Source of the DNA: Anastrepha obliqua
Lineage: Eukaryota; Arthropoda; Insecta; Diptera; Tephritidae
DNA length: 64,000 nucleotides
Direction: 5' to 3'
NCBI RefSeq assembly: GCF_027943255.1
Contig: NC_072893.1
Span: 63,272,001-63,336,000, forward strand
A model generated the notes under the pieces. That model did no database searches, was not told the DNA's origin, and saw only the letters and a program-made list of their open reading frames with translations. Of this stretch, positions 22,028 to 33,602 are shown in pieces. The translations under genes and the position numbers were made by a program. Position 1 is the stretch's first letter. The number at the start of each line of letters is the position of its first letter.

Positions 22028-22152
22028 GTTGTTGTTGTTGTAGCAACATAAATATTCCCCATACTCACGTACGGGGAATGCTGGAGTGACAGTCCTTGGC
22101 CGGATATAAATCCGGGTCGTTTCGGCAAAGTAGAACCGACTGTCGTGGAAAC
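22028..22152 (-). repeat. (CAA)n-tailed repeat, minus orientation
   Basis: GTTGTTGTTGTTGTAGCAAC, the ATTCCCC...GGGGAATG hairpin, GTGACAGTCCTTGGCCGG and GGGTCGTTTCGGCAAAGTAG. It lies 70 bp from an opposite-facing copy, forming an imperfect inverted pair. Confidence 0.75.
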
Positions 22153-22659
22153 TTAGTCCAAAGTAGCACTTGCTGGCAAGAGAGATTATTCGCTAAATTT
22201 CAAGGCTGACATTGTTATCGGTTTTAATGCTGTTTCCTATATAAACGAAACCTATATGGAAAAGCGAATACTAATAAAAAAAGCAATAAAACAGGAGGCT
22301 ATTATCCAAGCCTTGTCGCTAGCTCATCAAACATACATACATATGTAAAAAGTGAGAGCCAAAACACCAAAATTTGAAACTCGTTAAAGCTGAGCATCCA
22401 AGGAGTAGAAGCACTGATGATTTTACCTAATCAAAATCAAGACAGTTAGCGCATAGAGGACTACTTGAAGTTAAGTATATTGCGTCTCAACGTGGACGCA
22501 TATCGGACACTGTTCATTTAAAACCTACTACTAATAATAAGAGCTGCGGCTGGGCCAAGCAGTTATGAATAGAATGAATAGGCATAGAACAATTGTACTA
22601 TGTAGTATTATTTTCCACCAAAATTTACGACTAGCACCTGAAGTTAATGAGCTAGGACG

Positions 22660-22795
22660 ATTTGTGAAGGTACTAATCATGACACTCACCAGTTTTTCAC
22701 ATGTCCTACCCTGTCGAAACAGCCTGTTTCACAAATCTACCGCCAACGACTGACCCCACCGCACTGGGCAGTCTTTTGTAAACTGCTACAATAAC
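22660..22795 (+). mobile_element. Jockey-like LINE, terminal 3' fragment
   Basis: CACCAGTTTTTCACATGTCC, CCCTGTCGAAACAGCC and GTAAACTGCTACAATAACAA match the last part of the LINE 3' end at 53170-53340 (including the CTGTCGAAACAGC hairpin-like piece). Confidence 0.6.
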
Positions 22796-22799
22796 AATC

Positions 22800-24689
22800 A
22801 GCAGGTACTCTTACGTAGAATCTGTACCTTACAAGTGATGCGTCAAGTCAATAAGTCGTAAATACCTCTCTACTAGAGTGCGAAGTGTGTGTTATTCTTA
22901 GTCACATACTTTGAGGTCTACTATCTAATCCCCTAGAAAATTTTTTTTAATGAAACACAAAAAATATCAATAAAATGTCCAATAAGCTATTCCAATCATC
23001 AAATTTAATCAGATAAACAGTATATCGTTTGACAAATCTGCAGGTGTGAGTGCAATGCATTTATGTATGCATATCTGCAATTAAAACGAGAGGTCGTTCG
23101 TAGGAACGGTATGCCCCTTAATGAGAGGAGAAAACAATAACAACAACAACGTCAAACTTGTTTTAGTAAGGTTATGAAAATAATTAAATCTATTACGATG
23201 GAGATGTGCAAAAAGATAAGGTCAAAGTATGTAGTCGATAAAGTTTTTAGCTGAAGGATGACAAAAGGAATAGAGTACAGAAGGAATAAAAAACAAATCA
23301 AAGCAGTGCAGTAGCTATTCATATAAAAGTCAATTTATAGCACCACTTACACTGGTTGATGTATTCTTGGGAACACCATCGTTGATGTAAAACATGTGCA
23401 ATAACACAAATAGTACACTTGTGCATACACACACACACGCACATATGTACATATATACGACCAAATGATGCATATATATAAATACATATCAGTCCCGTAT
23501 CCGTGGCGAGCCCTAACTTACGATTTGGTGGTTTGTTCGCTCGCGTTAGCTTTGCTCTGACCGTGCACCGATACTGGCGCGCACAATATAGCATCCATCC
23601 GAACTTTATTTTTAGCTCATTCGCCGTTTTATTTAGAAATGCGCAAAATACACATTTTCGTAGAGACAATAAATAGACTCATTAAGTTGTACATATTTAT
23701 ATTTAGAATCTCTGTGAGAGTGATAGGTTGGAGGAGAGCTGGTTTATGAGCCAAAAATAATACAACGGTTGCCGAAGCCTTTGCTTTTAGCATTCCTGTT
23801 GCCTCTACCTCTGTTTCTATTTCGATGGCGATGGCGATGCCGACGATGTCGATGCTGGTGCTAGTGCTGATGCAATTGCCTTGGAAGTTGTGACTTCAAC
23901 TAATGTTGTAGATGGCGTTGCTGCTGTTGTGCTTAACACCAACGCATTTGCTACTCACATGCATACATACATATTTCACACGCTAGTTTATAAGCAAGGA
24001 AATTGAATTAATGGAGTTTAGCCCTACGACCATATCTGGTATATGCCCAGTGTATTTTTATTACTATTTAATTTTAGAAATATTTATAAACAGACATCAA
24101 GAAGAGGTTGAAATGAATAAAAACACTTTTTTTTTTGTAATTAGAGGACCAATATAAATTGCTTTTTGAAAAAAAAAAAATAAATAAATAATTGGTTATA
24201 TCAACTATCATCTCATAATGAGCTTAATCTATATTAAAGTTTTTATATTGCGTTAATCTGGGTAAGAAAATATGAAATAAATTATGTTGAAAATTACGTA
24301 CAAATGTATGCACATTAGGGCCCATCACTCCCTATTATCTATACAAAAACATCGGTATCGTTTTTTTATTGTAATTATAAAATTATTAGATGCTAACACT
24401 TTGGGCAAAAATATTTTTAAAAAATATTAAGATTTTCGTGAGCTGGTCCGTCTTGAAATTGCCTCCAAGAATGAAATTTTTTATAAATAAAATTAGTTTT
24501 CAAGAATATTTTTCCCAAAAAATCATCTTAGATAATAGACGAGTTTAAACTTGAAAGGTCAGCACAGAAATGTTTCCAAATTTTACCAACAGAATTAAAA
24601 AAGTGATATTTGCGAAAAAAAAAAAATTGAGAAGTTAACGGGTGTGGAATGACAATTTAAAAGTAAAATTCTAATAATACCTTAGATTT
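22800..24689. other. Intron without recognised gene
   Basis: A GC-richer patch at 23480-23950 contains a GATGGC/GATGTCGATGC triplet run, open in one frame but without a start or family resemblance. CATA microsatellites at about 23430-23490. From 24100 the sequence becomes A/T-homopolymer rich and grades into the tandem array. Confidence 0.4.
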
Positions 24690-25820
24690 TCACATCGGTT
24701 AAGAGTTATTAAAGTTTTCCTTAAAACTGTCTTCCAGAAAAAGTGTAAACATTAAAAACTAAAAAATAAATAAAATATAAAGTTTGGCTGAGTTCTTACA
24801 GTCTTATTTAAATCTATTTTTCATAAAAAGTAAAACATACCAACAAAAATATTAAAAAAAAATTTGCCTGAGCTTATTCAAGTCTCAAGTCTTCAAGCCT
24901 ATCTTCCAAAAATAAGTTACAATTTTTTTTTTTTAATTAGGCAGAGTTATTAAAGTTTTCCATAGCCTATTTTCCAAACAAAAAAAAACAAAAACACAAA
25001 AAATATTAAAAACAAAATTTTACTGAGCTGCTCAAGTTTCAAGGTAAAAAATACCAACTAAAATCTTTAAAAAAAGTTGCCTGTGCTTATTCAAGCCTAC
25101 CTTCCAAACAAAAGTTTAAAATTTTTTCTACAATTCGGCTGAGTTATTAAAGGTTTCCATAAAAAATGTAAAAACAAATATTAAAAAAAAGATTACTGTG
25201 CGAAAAACGAAATAAAAAAATTACAAAAAAAAATCATTTAATTATTAAAATTCTAAAAAAAAAGTGAAAGGAATTAAAAAACAAAATTTGGCTGAATTAT
25301 TAAAGTTTTCCGTAAACCTATCTTACAAAAAAAAAAAACAAAAAATTGGCTGAGTTAATCAAGTTTTCTTTAAACCTATCTTCCTAAAAACAAAAAATTT
25401 GGCTAAGTCATTTAAATTTTTCAAAAAAAAATTTGGCTAAGTCATTTAAATTAAAAAAAAAATTTTTTTTGGTTAAGTCATTTAAATTTTCCGTAAACGA
25501 AGATACCAAAACATAGCAAAAAAATTTTACTGAGTATTACAACTTTCCTCATACCTGTCTTCCAAAAAAAGTAAAAAAAAAAAAAATTAAATACAAATTA
25601 AAATAAAACGTTTGGCTGAATTATTCAAGTTTTCTTTGAACCTATATTCCATAAAAAGTCAAAAATACAAACAAAAATCTTAAAAACAAAATGCCTGTGA
25701 TTTAATAGTTTTTCGTAAACTTATCTTCCAAAAAAAAGTAAAAACAAAAATACAGAAAAGTTACCAAATCCCTAGACCCATCTTCCAAGAGATGTCAAAA
25801 AATATCTATAAAATGTTTAC
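24690..25820. repeat. Degenerate A-rich tandem array, 60-80 bp unit, about 16 units
   Basis: Each unit has the order TTGGCTGAGTTATT-AAGTTTTCC, then TAAACCTATCTTCCA, then a poly-A stretch of AAAAAAGTAAAA type. Units start near 24700, 24785, 24867, 24945, 25020, 25078, 25137, 25288, 25347, 25400, 25435, 25470, 25530, 25610, 25692 and 25760. Copies differ at many bases and in A-run length. No coding frame. Confidence 0.75.
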
Positions 25821-26239
25821 TATTTTAATTCCATTTATAAAATTCGTAAACATTTTCACGTATACCATTTAATCGTACACTCTTCTATTCTCTTCGGTTA
25901 TTATTTGAAAAAATATTTTTAAATGCTAATTTTATTTATAATATAAAGAACTTGATTTTTGGAGGTATTTTCAAATAGGTCCAGTTCAGGTACATAGATC
26001 TTAATAAATTTCCGAAATACTTCGGCGGAAGTGATTAATATAATAGACTTTGCGAGTCTGGTGGAAAAACAGCAACTTTTTTTTGCGAGGCACTCTAATG
26101 TACATAAATTATAAAAGTAGTATACGTAAGTATCTTTGATCTTTTGACAAAACAACCTATCTGACATTTTGTTTTAAGAAATAATTTCTTTTTTCTCATA
26201 GAAATATGCGTAAATTTATGTATGCAGTTAAATACATAC

Positions 26240-26355
26240 CTCCAATATTTGTTGATCTATATCTGTTGCGTTTGGTTGCATTGGCTTGTATTCAAAAGAA
26301 ATGGTTCCTGATGTTATATGTAAATGTTCATCATTTCCGGCTTCGCGCGCAATAT
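26240..26355 (-). CDS. HDAC4: HDAC4 exon 2, N-terminal region leading into the coiled coil
   Basis: On the minus strand a pyrimidine-rich acceptor (CTTTATTGCAG) precedes 116 open bases that end at a GTATGT donor. Starting after two bases that complete a split codon, it reads IAREAGNDEHLHITSG and on to a terminal QQILE. It ends in phase 0, and the next exon continues it as LKKKQELQKQ, matching the class IIa HDAC layout in which a short variable leader runs into a long Gln-rich helix (residues about 8-46 of the assembled protein). No known domain is inside it. The introns on both sides are very large (about 37 kb upstream, 16.3 kb downstream) and filled with transposons. Confidence 0.78.
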
Positions 26356-26989
26356 CTGCAATAAAGCAAGCACCGAATTGAGAGAGCAGAATATGAATCA
26401 TATTTTTGCCAACAACAATACTTGAATAAATGTTTATGATTTACAAAATGGTGTAGGCACACAGAAATGAATGAATGAGTGGATGTAAAAAATTTAATAA
26501 AAGTTTTGATGTTCTTTTCTTTAGTTTGTGGTGGTCCTTGTGACATACTGATACATAAAAACTACTACACATACTACGAATTATGGCTAATGAATTAGAT
26601 GGTACATAAATATATACTAATTTTCTATGCACTCATTTATAGAAATGAATACATCAACTTTTCCGCGAATTATGACCAATGGATTCTGTTTTGTTATTAA
26701 ACATTTTAATTATCGACATAAACATACTGGTACAGTTACTCAAAATACTGATCAAATGTAAACGAACATTTCAAAAATTTTACTTATGATATTACTATGT
26801 ACCGTTAGGCTTGCCTTTTCTTATTACGTTACTTTATTCGTATACCTGATTCGATTAATTATTTTGGTTCAGTAGCAGAGAACCTACAGGTATGTAAAAA
26901 AACGGTATTTTGTATTTTCATAGATATTTCGGTGAAAAAATACATTGTACTCGGGTATTTTTTTATTGGAAGTTTTTACTACAGGTTCC

Positions 26990-28215
26990 GGCACTCGCAG
27001 TGTAACCAACTTCAGACCGCTCGCGCAGCTGATGCACGGGCATCAGCTGTCTGTTAATTGGCAGTCCTGAGGATTGTTTACAAGCGCGCGGAAGCATTTT
27101 GACGAGAGTAAACGCGAAAAAAGAAAATCAGTAATGGATTTCAAACGTAATAGGGTGACTGCATTATATTTGGCTGGAAAATCACAACCAGCATGGGCTC
27201 GAGCACGCTGAAAGAAAGTTTTTGTTTATCGCACCATTACTCGTTACAAGGATACTGGTAGTATCGCGAAACGTTACGGAGATGGTCATCAAAAGACTGC
27301 AACGTCACGTGAAATGATTCAAAAAGTGAAGAAGCGACTTAAACGAAGTCTCTGACGAAGGCCAATCAAATGGCGAAAGAACTGAAAATATCTAACCGTA
27401 GCATCCGCCGCATACTAAAAAATGATTTTAAAGTCAAGTCTTACAAGATCCAAAAGGGGTATGAGCTCACACCAAAGCAGCAACTAGTCAAACTTGAGAG
27501 AGCGAAGGAATTGTTTGGTTTGGACGAAAGCGGTAAATTTCCGAACATTGTGTTTTCTGACGAGAAAATTTTTCAAATTGAGCAACTCGAAAACTCCCAA
27601 AATGATAGGGTTTATTTGACCGACCGTTTATACGAGAATTTGATTGATCATCGATTGGCCACCAGAAGGCAGCACCCACCACAGGTAATGGTTTGGGCCG
27701 CTGTAACCGCAGATGGGCGCTCTCCAAGCGTTTTCATCGAGCCTGTCGTCAAGGGTAATGCGAAATATTATCCGAAAAGTATTTTGGAGGTTGCTTTGAA
27801 GCCGTAGGCAGACAAACATTTCAATGGCAGACCATGGACGTTTCAATAGGACTCGGCACCGTTTCTCAAAGGTCAAGTGAACCAAGAATGGCTAAAAACC
27901 AACGTTTCAACCTTCATAACGTCCACACAATGGCTCTCAAAATCACCAGTCTCGAGACGCTGAAAAAAGCCATTATCCACGAGTGGGCCACAATACCTGC
28001 AAGTAACATGCGAGTAGCTTGCGATTCGTTTCTGTATCATCTCAAGACCGTAGTCAAGGCAGAAGGTGGTCATATCAAGCAAAAGTAAATTGATTCTTAA
28101 TTTTGTATTATTTTCACACATTTTTTAGTTTGAATTGAATAAAAGTAATTTTCCAAACTAAATTTATGACCTTTTTAATTGGTTACACTTCGGCTACACT
28201 TGGCTACACCAAAAA
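26990..28215 (+). pseudogene. maT-like mariner/Tc1 transposase, broken, third catalytic residue deleted
   Basis: Approximate ends contain GTGTAACCAA (left) and TTGGTTACAC (right). The reading begins MDFKRNRVTALYLAGKS near 27134, with a stop soon after, then TITRYKDTGSIAKR. The main open part (27370-27807) has the helix-turn-helix SNRSIRRILKNDF, the first Asp in NIVFSDEKIFQIEQ, and QVMVWAAVTADG. Further on GRPWTFQ-stop-DSAPF carries the second Asp next to a TAG (from CAG). The segment that should hold the third Asp is deleted, joining to SLETLKKAIIHEWATIP and the end. The layout fits the maT (DD37D) group. Confidence 0.75.
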
Positions 28216-28711
28216 TGTCACGTGCATCTGCAGCAAAATATTTATTTTTTATTATTATAATATGACATTAGTTTTTTTATATTATTTACATCTAACATAC
28301 ATACATTCACAATAATTTCCTGAAAATCAGTTTTTTGCAAAAATTTATATACCACTTATGTCCGTGGCCAAATATTTATGTATACAATTAAAATATAAAC
28401 TCCATAAATTTTACAACAAATACTATTTTATGTAAATAAATACATGTATGACACATATACATATGTAAGTATGTATGTACTATTGAAGTTAACATTGTAA
28501 GACTTATTCCATCGATCATAATTCAAGGAAATGTTTCCCACACACGAGATGGTGATAACTTAAAAAGCAAAATTTCCAGAAAAACCGCGTTAAAACTTTC
28601 AATAATTGTAATACTTTTTATGAGTCAATTCAGTGATTTTTTACTTTATCGCAATCCAAGTTATAGTGAAGGAAGCAGCTCTTTCGTTTTGTTATCCACA
28701 AATTATTTGTA

Positions 28712-29818
28712 TTGGGTTGGGGAAAAAGTAATGTCGTATTTTTTTCTCAATTGAGCGCGACATTTAAACATATCTTGCGTTGTACTTATTGCATCGGGTC
28801 ACACTAAACGGCGATTTGAAGACGACAATCTGTACTACAAGTGTCTTTTTGACAGTGTTGTGATCGTACGTTTCAGTCTTAAGTTATAGCGCGTCAAAGA
28901 TGGAGTCCACCAAGCAAGAAAGTCGTAATATTTTACGTTTTTACTACCTTAGAGGTAAAAATGCAACGAAGGCGGCGGCAAAAATTTGTTAAGTTTATGG
29001 GGCTGATACTGTAACGATTCGCACAGCACAGCGTTGGTTCGATCGGTGCAGTAGATGTCGAAGATGCACCGGCATGTGAGCATTCGCTCGATTAGTCAGG
29101 AACTAGGTGACCAAATCAACGCTTGCGATTCTCTGCTAAAACGGAACGAATTCGACCCATTTTTGAAGCGGATGGTGACTGGCGATGAAAAGTGGATCAC
29201 GTAAGACAACGCCAAGTGAAAAAGATCGTGGTCGAGAAGCGGCGAGCCGGCCCAAACCATCGCCAAGCCCGGATTGACCGCCAGGAAGGTTTTGCTGAGT
29301 GTTTGGTGGGATTGGAAGGGAATTATCCACTATGAGCTGCTCAACTATAGCCAGACCCTTAATTCAGTCCTCTACTGTGAGCAACTTGACCGTTTGAAGC
29401 AGGCGATTGACCAGAAGCGGCCAGAATTTGTTAATAGGAATGGTGTTGTGTTCCACCAGGACAACGCTCGTCCTCACACATCTTTGATGACCCGCCAGAA
29501 GCTACGGGAGCTCGGATGGGATGCCCTATCGCATCCACCATATAGTCTGGACATAGCACCAAGTGACTATCATCTCTTCCGGTCCATGCAAAACGTCCTT
29601 GGTGATACCAAGTTGGCCTCAAAAGAGGCTTGCGAAAACTGGTTGTCTGAGTTTTTTGCAAAGGTTTTATAAAGGGGGGATAATGAAGTTGCCTTCTAAA
29701 TGGCAACAGCTTTGCGAACAAAAGGGGCATATTTCACTTGAATCGGATAATTCTAAGTACGTTAAATAAAGCTTCAAATTGCGATCACAAATACGACATT
29801 TCTTTTTCCCCAACCCAA
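28712..29818 (+). pseudogene. mariner (DD34D, mellifera/capitata-like), 1107 bp, defective
   Basis: Ends TTGGGTTGGGGAAAAAG and CTTTTTCCCCAACCCAA, with TA on both sides (28710-28711, 29819-29820). Transposase starts at ATG 28900 (MESTKQESRNILRFY) but meets a stop after 23 codons; the second helix-turn-helix is deleted. VTGDEKWIT with the first Asp is near 29177; an open frame from 29274 carries VLLSVWWDWKGIIHYELL, VFHQDNARPHTS (second Asp) and SLDIAPSDYHLF (third Asp, 34 residues on). Near-identical ends suggest fairly recent mobility despite the lesions. Confidence 0.85.
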
Positions 29819-30010
29819 TATTTGTATTTATTATTCGCTGAGTCAGTGCGTTAAATTCGACAGTCTGCCAGTTAAAGACAGAACTGTCGATCTCTACAGG
29901 ATATAACTTTTATGGAATAGTCTAAACATCTTTAAGCTATGGCCAACAGTTTTATCTAGAAAAAGGATGTATTGGTATGCCAATGAGCTGCTTCTCAAAT
30001 AACTCATATA

Positions 30011-31184
30011 CGAGGCGTGTTCAAAAAGTTTCGCGAATTTTGAATTTTCGCAGGTTACGTAAATATATTCGAATTTCGATTTTTTTTGCGGCTATGTTGG
30101 TACTCATATCTCTCACTCATGCTGACGAGTTCGGCCATTTTGAGTGTTCAGTTAATTGTTGACAGCTGCTTTGCTTGCACGTGTTTCGGCTCGTCTTCGA
30201 TTTTTACCTATTCAAAAAGATGAATCAAAGAACCTGTATGAAATTTTGTGTGACAAACGAAATTAAGTGCGCGGATGCATTCCGAATGTTGACTGTGTAG
30301 TACGGAGAAGCTACTTTGGACCAAAGCAACGTTTATCGGTGATACAAAATGTTCTCAGAAGTGACAAAAATGGTATTGGCCAATCGTCGAATCACCGTTA
30401 GAGAAGTTGCTGAGGACCTAGACATATCGAATGACTCGTGCCATTCCATTTTTTCCATGATTTGGGCATGAGACGCATCGCCGCGAAATTCGAATCAAAC
30501 TGCTCAATTTCGACCAAAAACAGCATCGCATGAACATTGCTAATGAGATGTTTGAGTCTCTCCGCGAGGACCCAAATTTGCTCCAGAGGGTCATAGCTGG
30601 TGACGAATCGTGGGTTTATGGTTATGACGTGGAAACCAAAGCTCAATCATCTCAATGGAAGCTGCCGCACGAACCAAGACCGAAAAAAGCGCGCCAAGTT
30701 CGGTCGAAAGTAAAATTTTTGCTTACCGTTTTCTTCGATTGCAGGGGCGTTGTGCATCATGGGTAAAACGGTCAATAAGGAATATTACCTGCAAGTTATG
30801 CGCAAAAATTGGTTCTTGCATCACGATAACGCCCCTGCTCACACATCGTTGCTTGTGCGCGACTTTTTGGCCAAAAACAACACACTAATGATGCCCCAGC
30901 CACCGTATTCCCCAGATCTGCCCCCTGTGACTTTTTCTTTTTCCCAAAACTGAAAAGGCCCATGAAAGGACGACGCTACGCTACGATTGACGAGACCAAG
31001 ACGGCATCGAAGGAGCTGAACAAGATAAACAAGATTTTTTGAAGTGAAGATTGGGAAAAAACGTTGGCACACGTGCATAATATCTCATGGGGATTACTTT
31101 GATTGGGACGAAATAGATATTAATGAATAAATAAATAATTTTTGAAAAAACACAAAATTCACGATACTTTTTGAACACACCTCG
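30011..31184 (+). pseudogene. mariner (DD34D) with CGAGGTGTGTTCAAAAAG ends, 1174 bp
   Basis: Ends CGAGGCGTGTTCAAAAAG and CTTTTTGAACACACCTCG; TA both sides (30009-30010, 31185-31186). Transposase begins MNQRTCMKFCVTNEI near 30220. It has stops and shifts, then NRRITVREVAEDLD, AGDESWVYGYDVETKAQ (first Asp), VFFDCRGVVHHG, WFLHHDNAPAHTS (second Asp), PPYSPDLPP then a one-base shift just before the third Asp, and the end HISWGDYFDWDEID. Two shorter copies of the family lie at 33603-34390 and 42803-43195. Confidence 0.85.
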
Positions 31185-31390
31185 TATGTAAAACACATGC
31201 TTGGAAGTCTTTTGCATGGAAGAAAATACTCAGCTCCTAAGCGAAAAAAAGAAATCACAACAACAATTTTGAGCCACTTTGTTATAAAGGGTGATCAGAT
31301 TAGCAACACTTGTTGCAATAGGGGTTTTTGACAGATCACGCGTGACTGTCAAGCTAAGTACATAATTTTTTTAGTATTCATAATGGACTA

Positions 31391-32647
31391 TGTTTAAGTT
31401 CGTGCGGTTTTTTTTCGAAATTTGAAACTTTATTGACGTAAAATGGTTACAAATTTAATATTCAAAGTATTGTCCATCGCTTACTACTACTTTTTCCCAT
31501 CTTTCTGGCAATTCACGGATTCCCTTTGTGAAAAATTCGGTCGGTTTTGCCGCAATCCACGAATCGATCCATTTTTTGACTTCATCGTAATTACGGAAGT
31601 GCTGGTCAGCCAGGCCATGTTGCATCGATCGGAAGAGATAGTAATCGGATGGCGCAAGGTCTGGACTATACGGCGGGTGGGGTAGGACATCCCATTTGAG
31701 CGTTTCTAAGTATGTTTTGACCACTTGTGCAACATGTGGCCGAGCATTGTCATGTTGCAAAATAACTTTGTCGTGTCTATCGGCGTATTGCGGCCGTTTT
31801 TCTCGCAGTGCTCGGCTCAAACGCATCAATTGTCGTCGGTAGACATCCTCCGTAATCGTTTCATTCGGTTTCAGTAGCTCATAATACACAACACCCAGCT
31901 GGTCCCACCAGATACACAGCATAACCTTCAGGCCATGAATATTCTGCGCCGACGTCGATGTTGAAGCATGGCCAGGATATCCATACGTTGCCCGACGTTT
32001 TGGATTGTCGTAATGGACCCACTTTTCATCGCCAGTCACAATTCGATGCAATAAACCCTTTCTTTTGTGCCGTTGAAGCAGTTGTTCGCATGCCATAAAA
32101 CGGCGTTCAACGTCTCTTGGCTTCAATTCATACGGCACCCAATGGCCTACCTTTCGGATCATTCCCATGGCTTTTAAACGTTTGGAAATGGTTGATTGAT
32201 CAACTCCCAAAGTTTTTGCAACCTCTTCTTGCGTTTGAGCCGGATCTTGATCGAGCAATTCCTCCAATTCGGTATCCATGAACTTTGGCGGCGCACCCTC
32301 GCGTTCTTCGTCTTCCAAGCCAAAATCACCACTTTTAAAGCGTGCAAACCACTTCTGGCACGTTCGCTCAGCTAGAGCATGCTCACCATAAACTTCCACC
32401 AAGATACGATGACTTTCGGCTGCTTTTTTCTTCATATTAAAAAATTCCCCGCAAAAACACATTATTTGGCACGAAATTCGACATTTTCAAGTGTGGTAAA
32501 AATATTGTTGTTTACGCTTCAAATAAAAAACTTATACTGACGTTTGTGCCTTACGACAGTAGCTCTCCAATGAATGTTTGGAAATGTGGATCGATGGAAT
32601 AATAATCAAGTTACGCCATCTGTTGTAAAACCGCACGAACTTAAACA
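31391..32647 (-). mobile_element. mariner (Mos1-like), 1257 bp, nested, nearly intact
   Basis: Ends TGTTTAAGTTCGTGCGG and CCGCACGAACTTAAACA; TA at 31389-31390 and 32648-32649. It carries one long minus-strand transposase frame (31455-32462). The target is the 5' region of a rosa-type mariner; removing the insert rejoins GGAC-TA-GTCC. The good preservation of ends and frame contrasts with every neighbour, so this is probably the youngest insertion in the window. Confidence 0.92.
31455..32462 (-). CDS. mariner transposase, mauritiana-like, 335 codons
   Basis: DNA transposase of the cut-and-paste mariner family, very similar in layout to Drosophila Mos1. It has an N-terminal helix-turn-helix pair (about residues 10-105, with ESHRILVEVYGEHALAERT and TISKRLKAMG), the linker WVPYEL, then the catalytic core: D145 in VTGDEKW, D238 in LQHDNARPH, D273 in YSPDLAPSDYYLF. 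The spacings (93 and 34 between) equal Mos1. No internal stop. Length is slightly short: upstream, ATG at about 32485 reads MSNFVPNN in another frame, as in related proteins, so a small indel near codons 9-15 probably shifted the true N-terminus. The frame used here starts at MCFCGEFF and may lack the native first residues. Confidence 0.9.
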   Translation of the reverse strand: MCFCGEFFNMKKKAAESHRILVEVYGEHALAERTCQKWFARFKSGDFGLEDEEREGAPPKFMDTELEELLDQDPAQTQEEVAKTLGVDQSTISKRLKAMGMIRKVGHWVPYELKPRDVERRFMACEQLLQRHKRKGLLHRIVTGDEKWVHYDNPKRRATYGYPGHASTSTSAQNIHGLKVMLCIWWDQLGVVYYELLKPNETITEDVYRRQLMRLSRALREKRPQYADRHDKVILQHDNARPHVAQVVKTYLETLKWDVLPHPPYSPDLAPSDYYLFRSMQHGLADQHFRNYDEVKKWIDSWIAAKPTEFFTKGIRELPERWEKVVVSDGQYFEY

Positions 32648-33454
32648 TAGTCCTATTAGTATTCATTTTCTTGATGAAAAGACTTACGTCTCAACAACGT
32701 TAACAAATCGTGCAATTGTATTATGAAAATTGACGCGCTCAGGCCAACTTATGGTGTAAGTAAATAACCGTCCTGGCATAATACATACGTCAATAAGCAA
32801 AAATTCCATATTTGGGCTGAAGAGCAACCCGAAACCATTCAAGAACAGCCATTACATCCATTGAAAACAACCGATTCTTGCGGCCTAGGGGCTAGAGATT
32901 GGCGCCATTGGTGAGTGGCGAACGCTATCGCGCCATGATAAACGACCTTGTGGTCCCAGAAATTGAAGCCCGTGATCTCCACAATATTTGATTCCACCAA
33001 CACGGCGTTACTTGCCATACAGCCCGTGAAACAATGGAATTACTACGCCGTCGTTTAGGTGAACAATTTATTTCCCGTCTCGCCCCAGTGAATTGGCTAC
33101 CAAGATCGTGTGATATCACACCATTGGACTTTTATTTGTGGGGATATGTAAAGTCTAAATGCTTTGTGGATAAATCAGCTTCGATTGAGGAACTGGAAGT
33201 CAACATTACTAACGGTATTCACGTGATACCGACCGAAGTCCTCCAGCGAGTCATTGGTGTTAACGGATGGCCGAATTACGGCGCAGTTGAGGCTAATATT
33301 TGAAAGCGAATATTTTTAAAAATAAATGTCATGAATGGTTCTACACAAATAGGTATAATAAAGATTGAATTCAATCAATTTGAGTTTTCGCCGTTTTATT
33401 TCAATTTAAAATCCGATACCTCTTAATTGATCACCCTTTACCCATATTGAATTG

Positions 33455-33600
33455 GCTATAAAAAGTTATTTCTAATAGCGGTCGCCCTGAAAACTGAAAG
33501 ATCTCTCCATTTATGGAACAACATCAAGACCCACGCTACAAATTGGAGAAGGAACTCAGCCAAACACCCAAAAAGGGGGCAAGCGCCAATTTTATATATA
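33455..33600 (+). repeat. tRNA-derived SINE, 3' half
   Basis: AATAGCGGTCGCCCT, CATTTATGGAACAACATC, AAGACCCACGCTACAAATTG and CAAACACCCAAAAAG match the tail of the copy at 41826-42150. Confidence 0.7.
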
Positions 33601-33602
33601 TA

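Larger units (their letters stand above)
31287..33438 (+). pseudogene. rosa-type mariner, about 0.9 kb, split by another mariner
   Basis: Ends AAGGGTGATCAGATTAG and AATTGATCACCCTT, TA on each side. A 1257-bp mariner sits at 31391-32647. Beyond it the element reads as decayed transposase: NEPTIQ-like text, TGCCATACAGCCCGTGAAAC (CHTARET), LLRRRLGEQFISRLAPVNW, LPRSCDITPLDFYLWGYVKS, CFVDKSASIEELEVNI. The DD41D spacing is preserved around ...SCDITPLDF. Non-functional. Confidence 0.8.

Noticed and set aside
23815..23950. GC-rich triplet-periodic stretch (GATGGC, GATGTC, GCTGGTGCTAGTGCTGATGC)
   Set aside because: Open in one frame but with no start, no splice context in phase with HDAC4 and no family resemblance; probably a decayed trinucleotide repeat.
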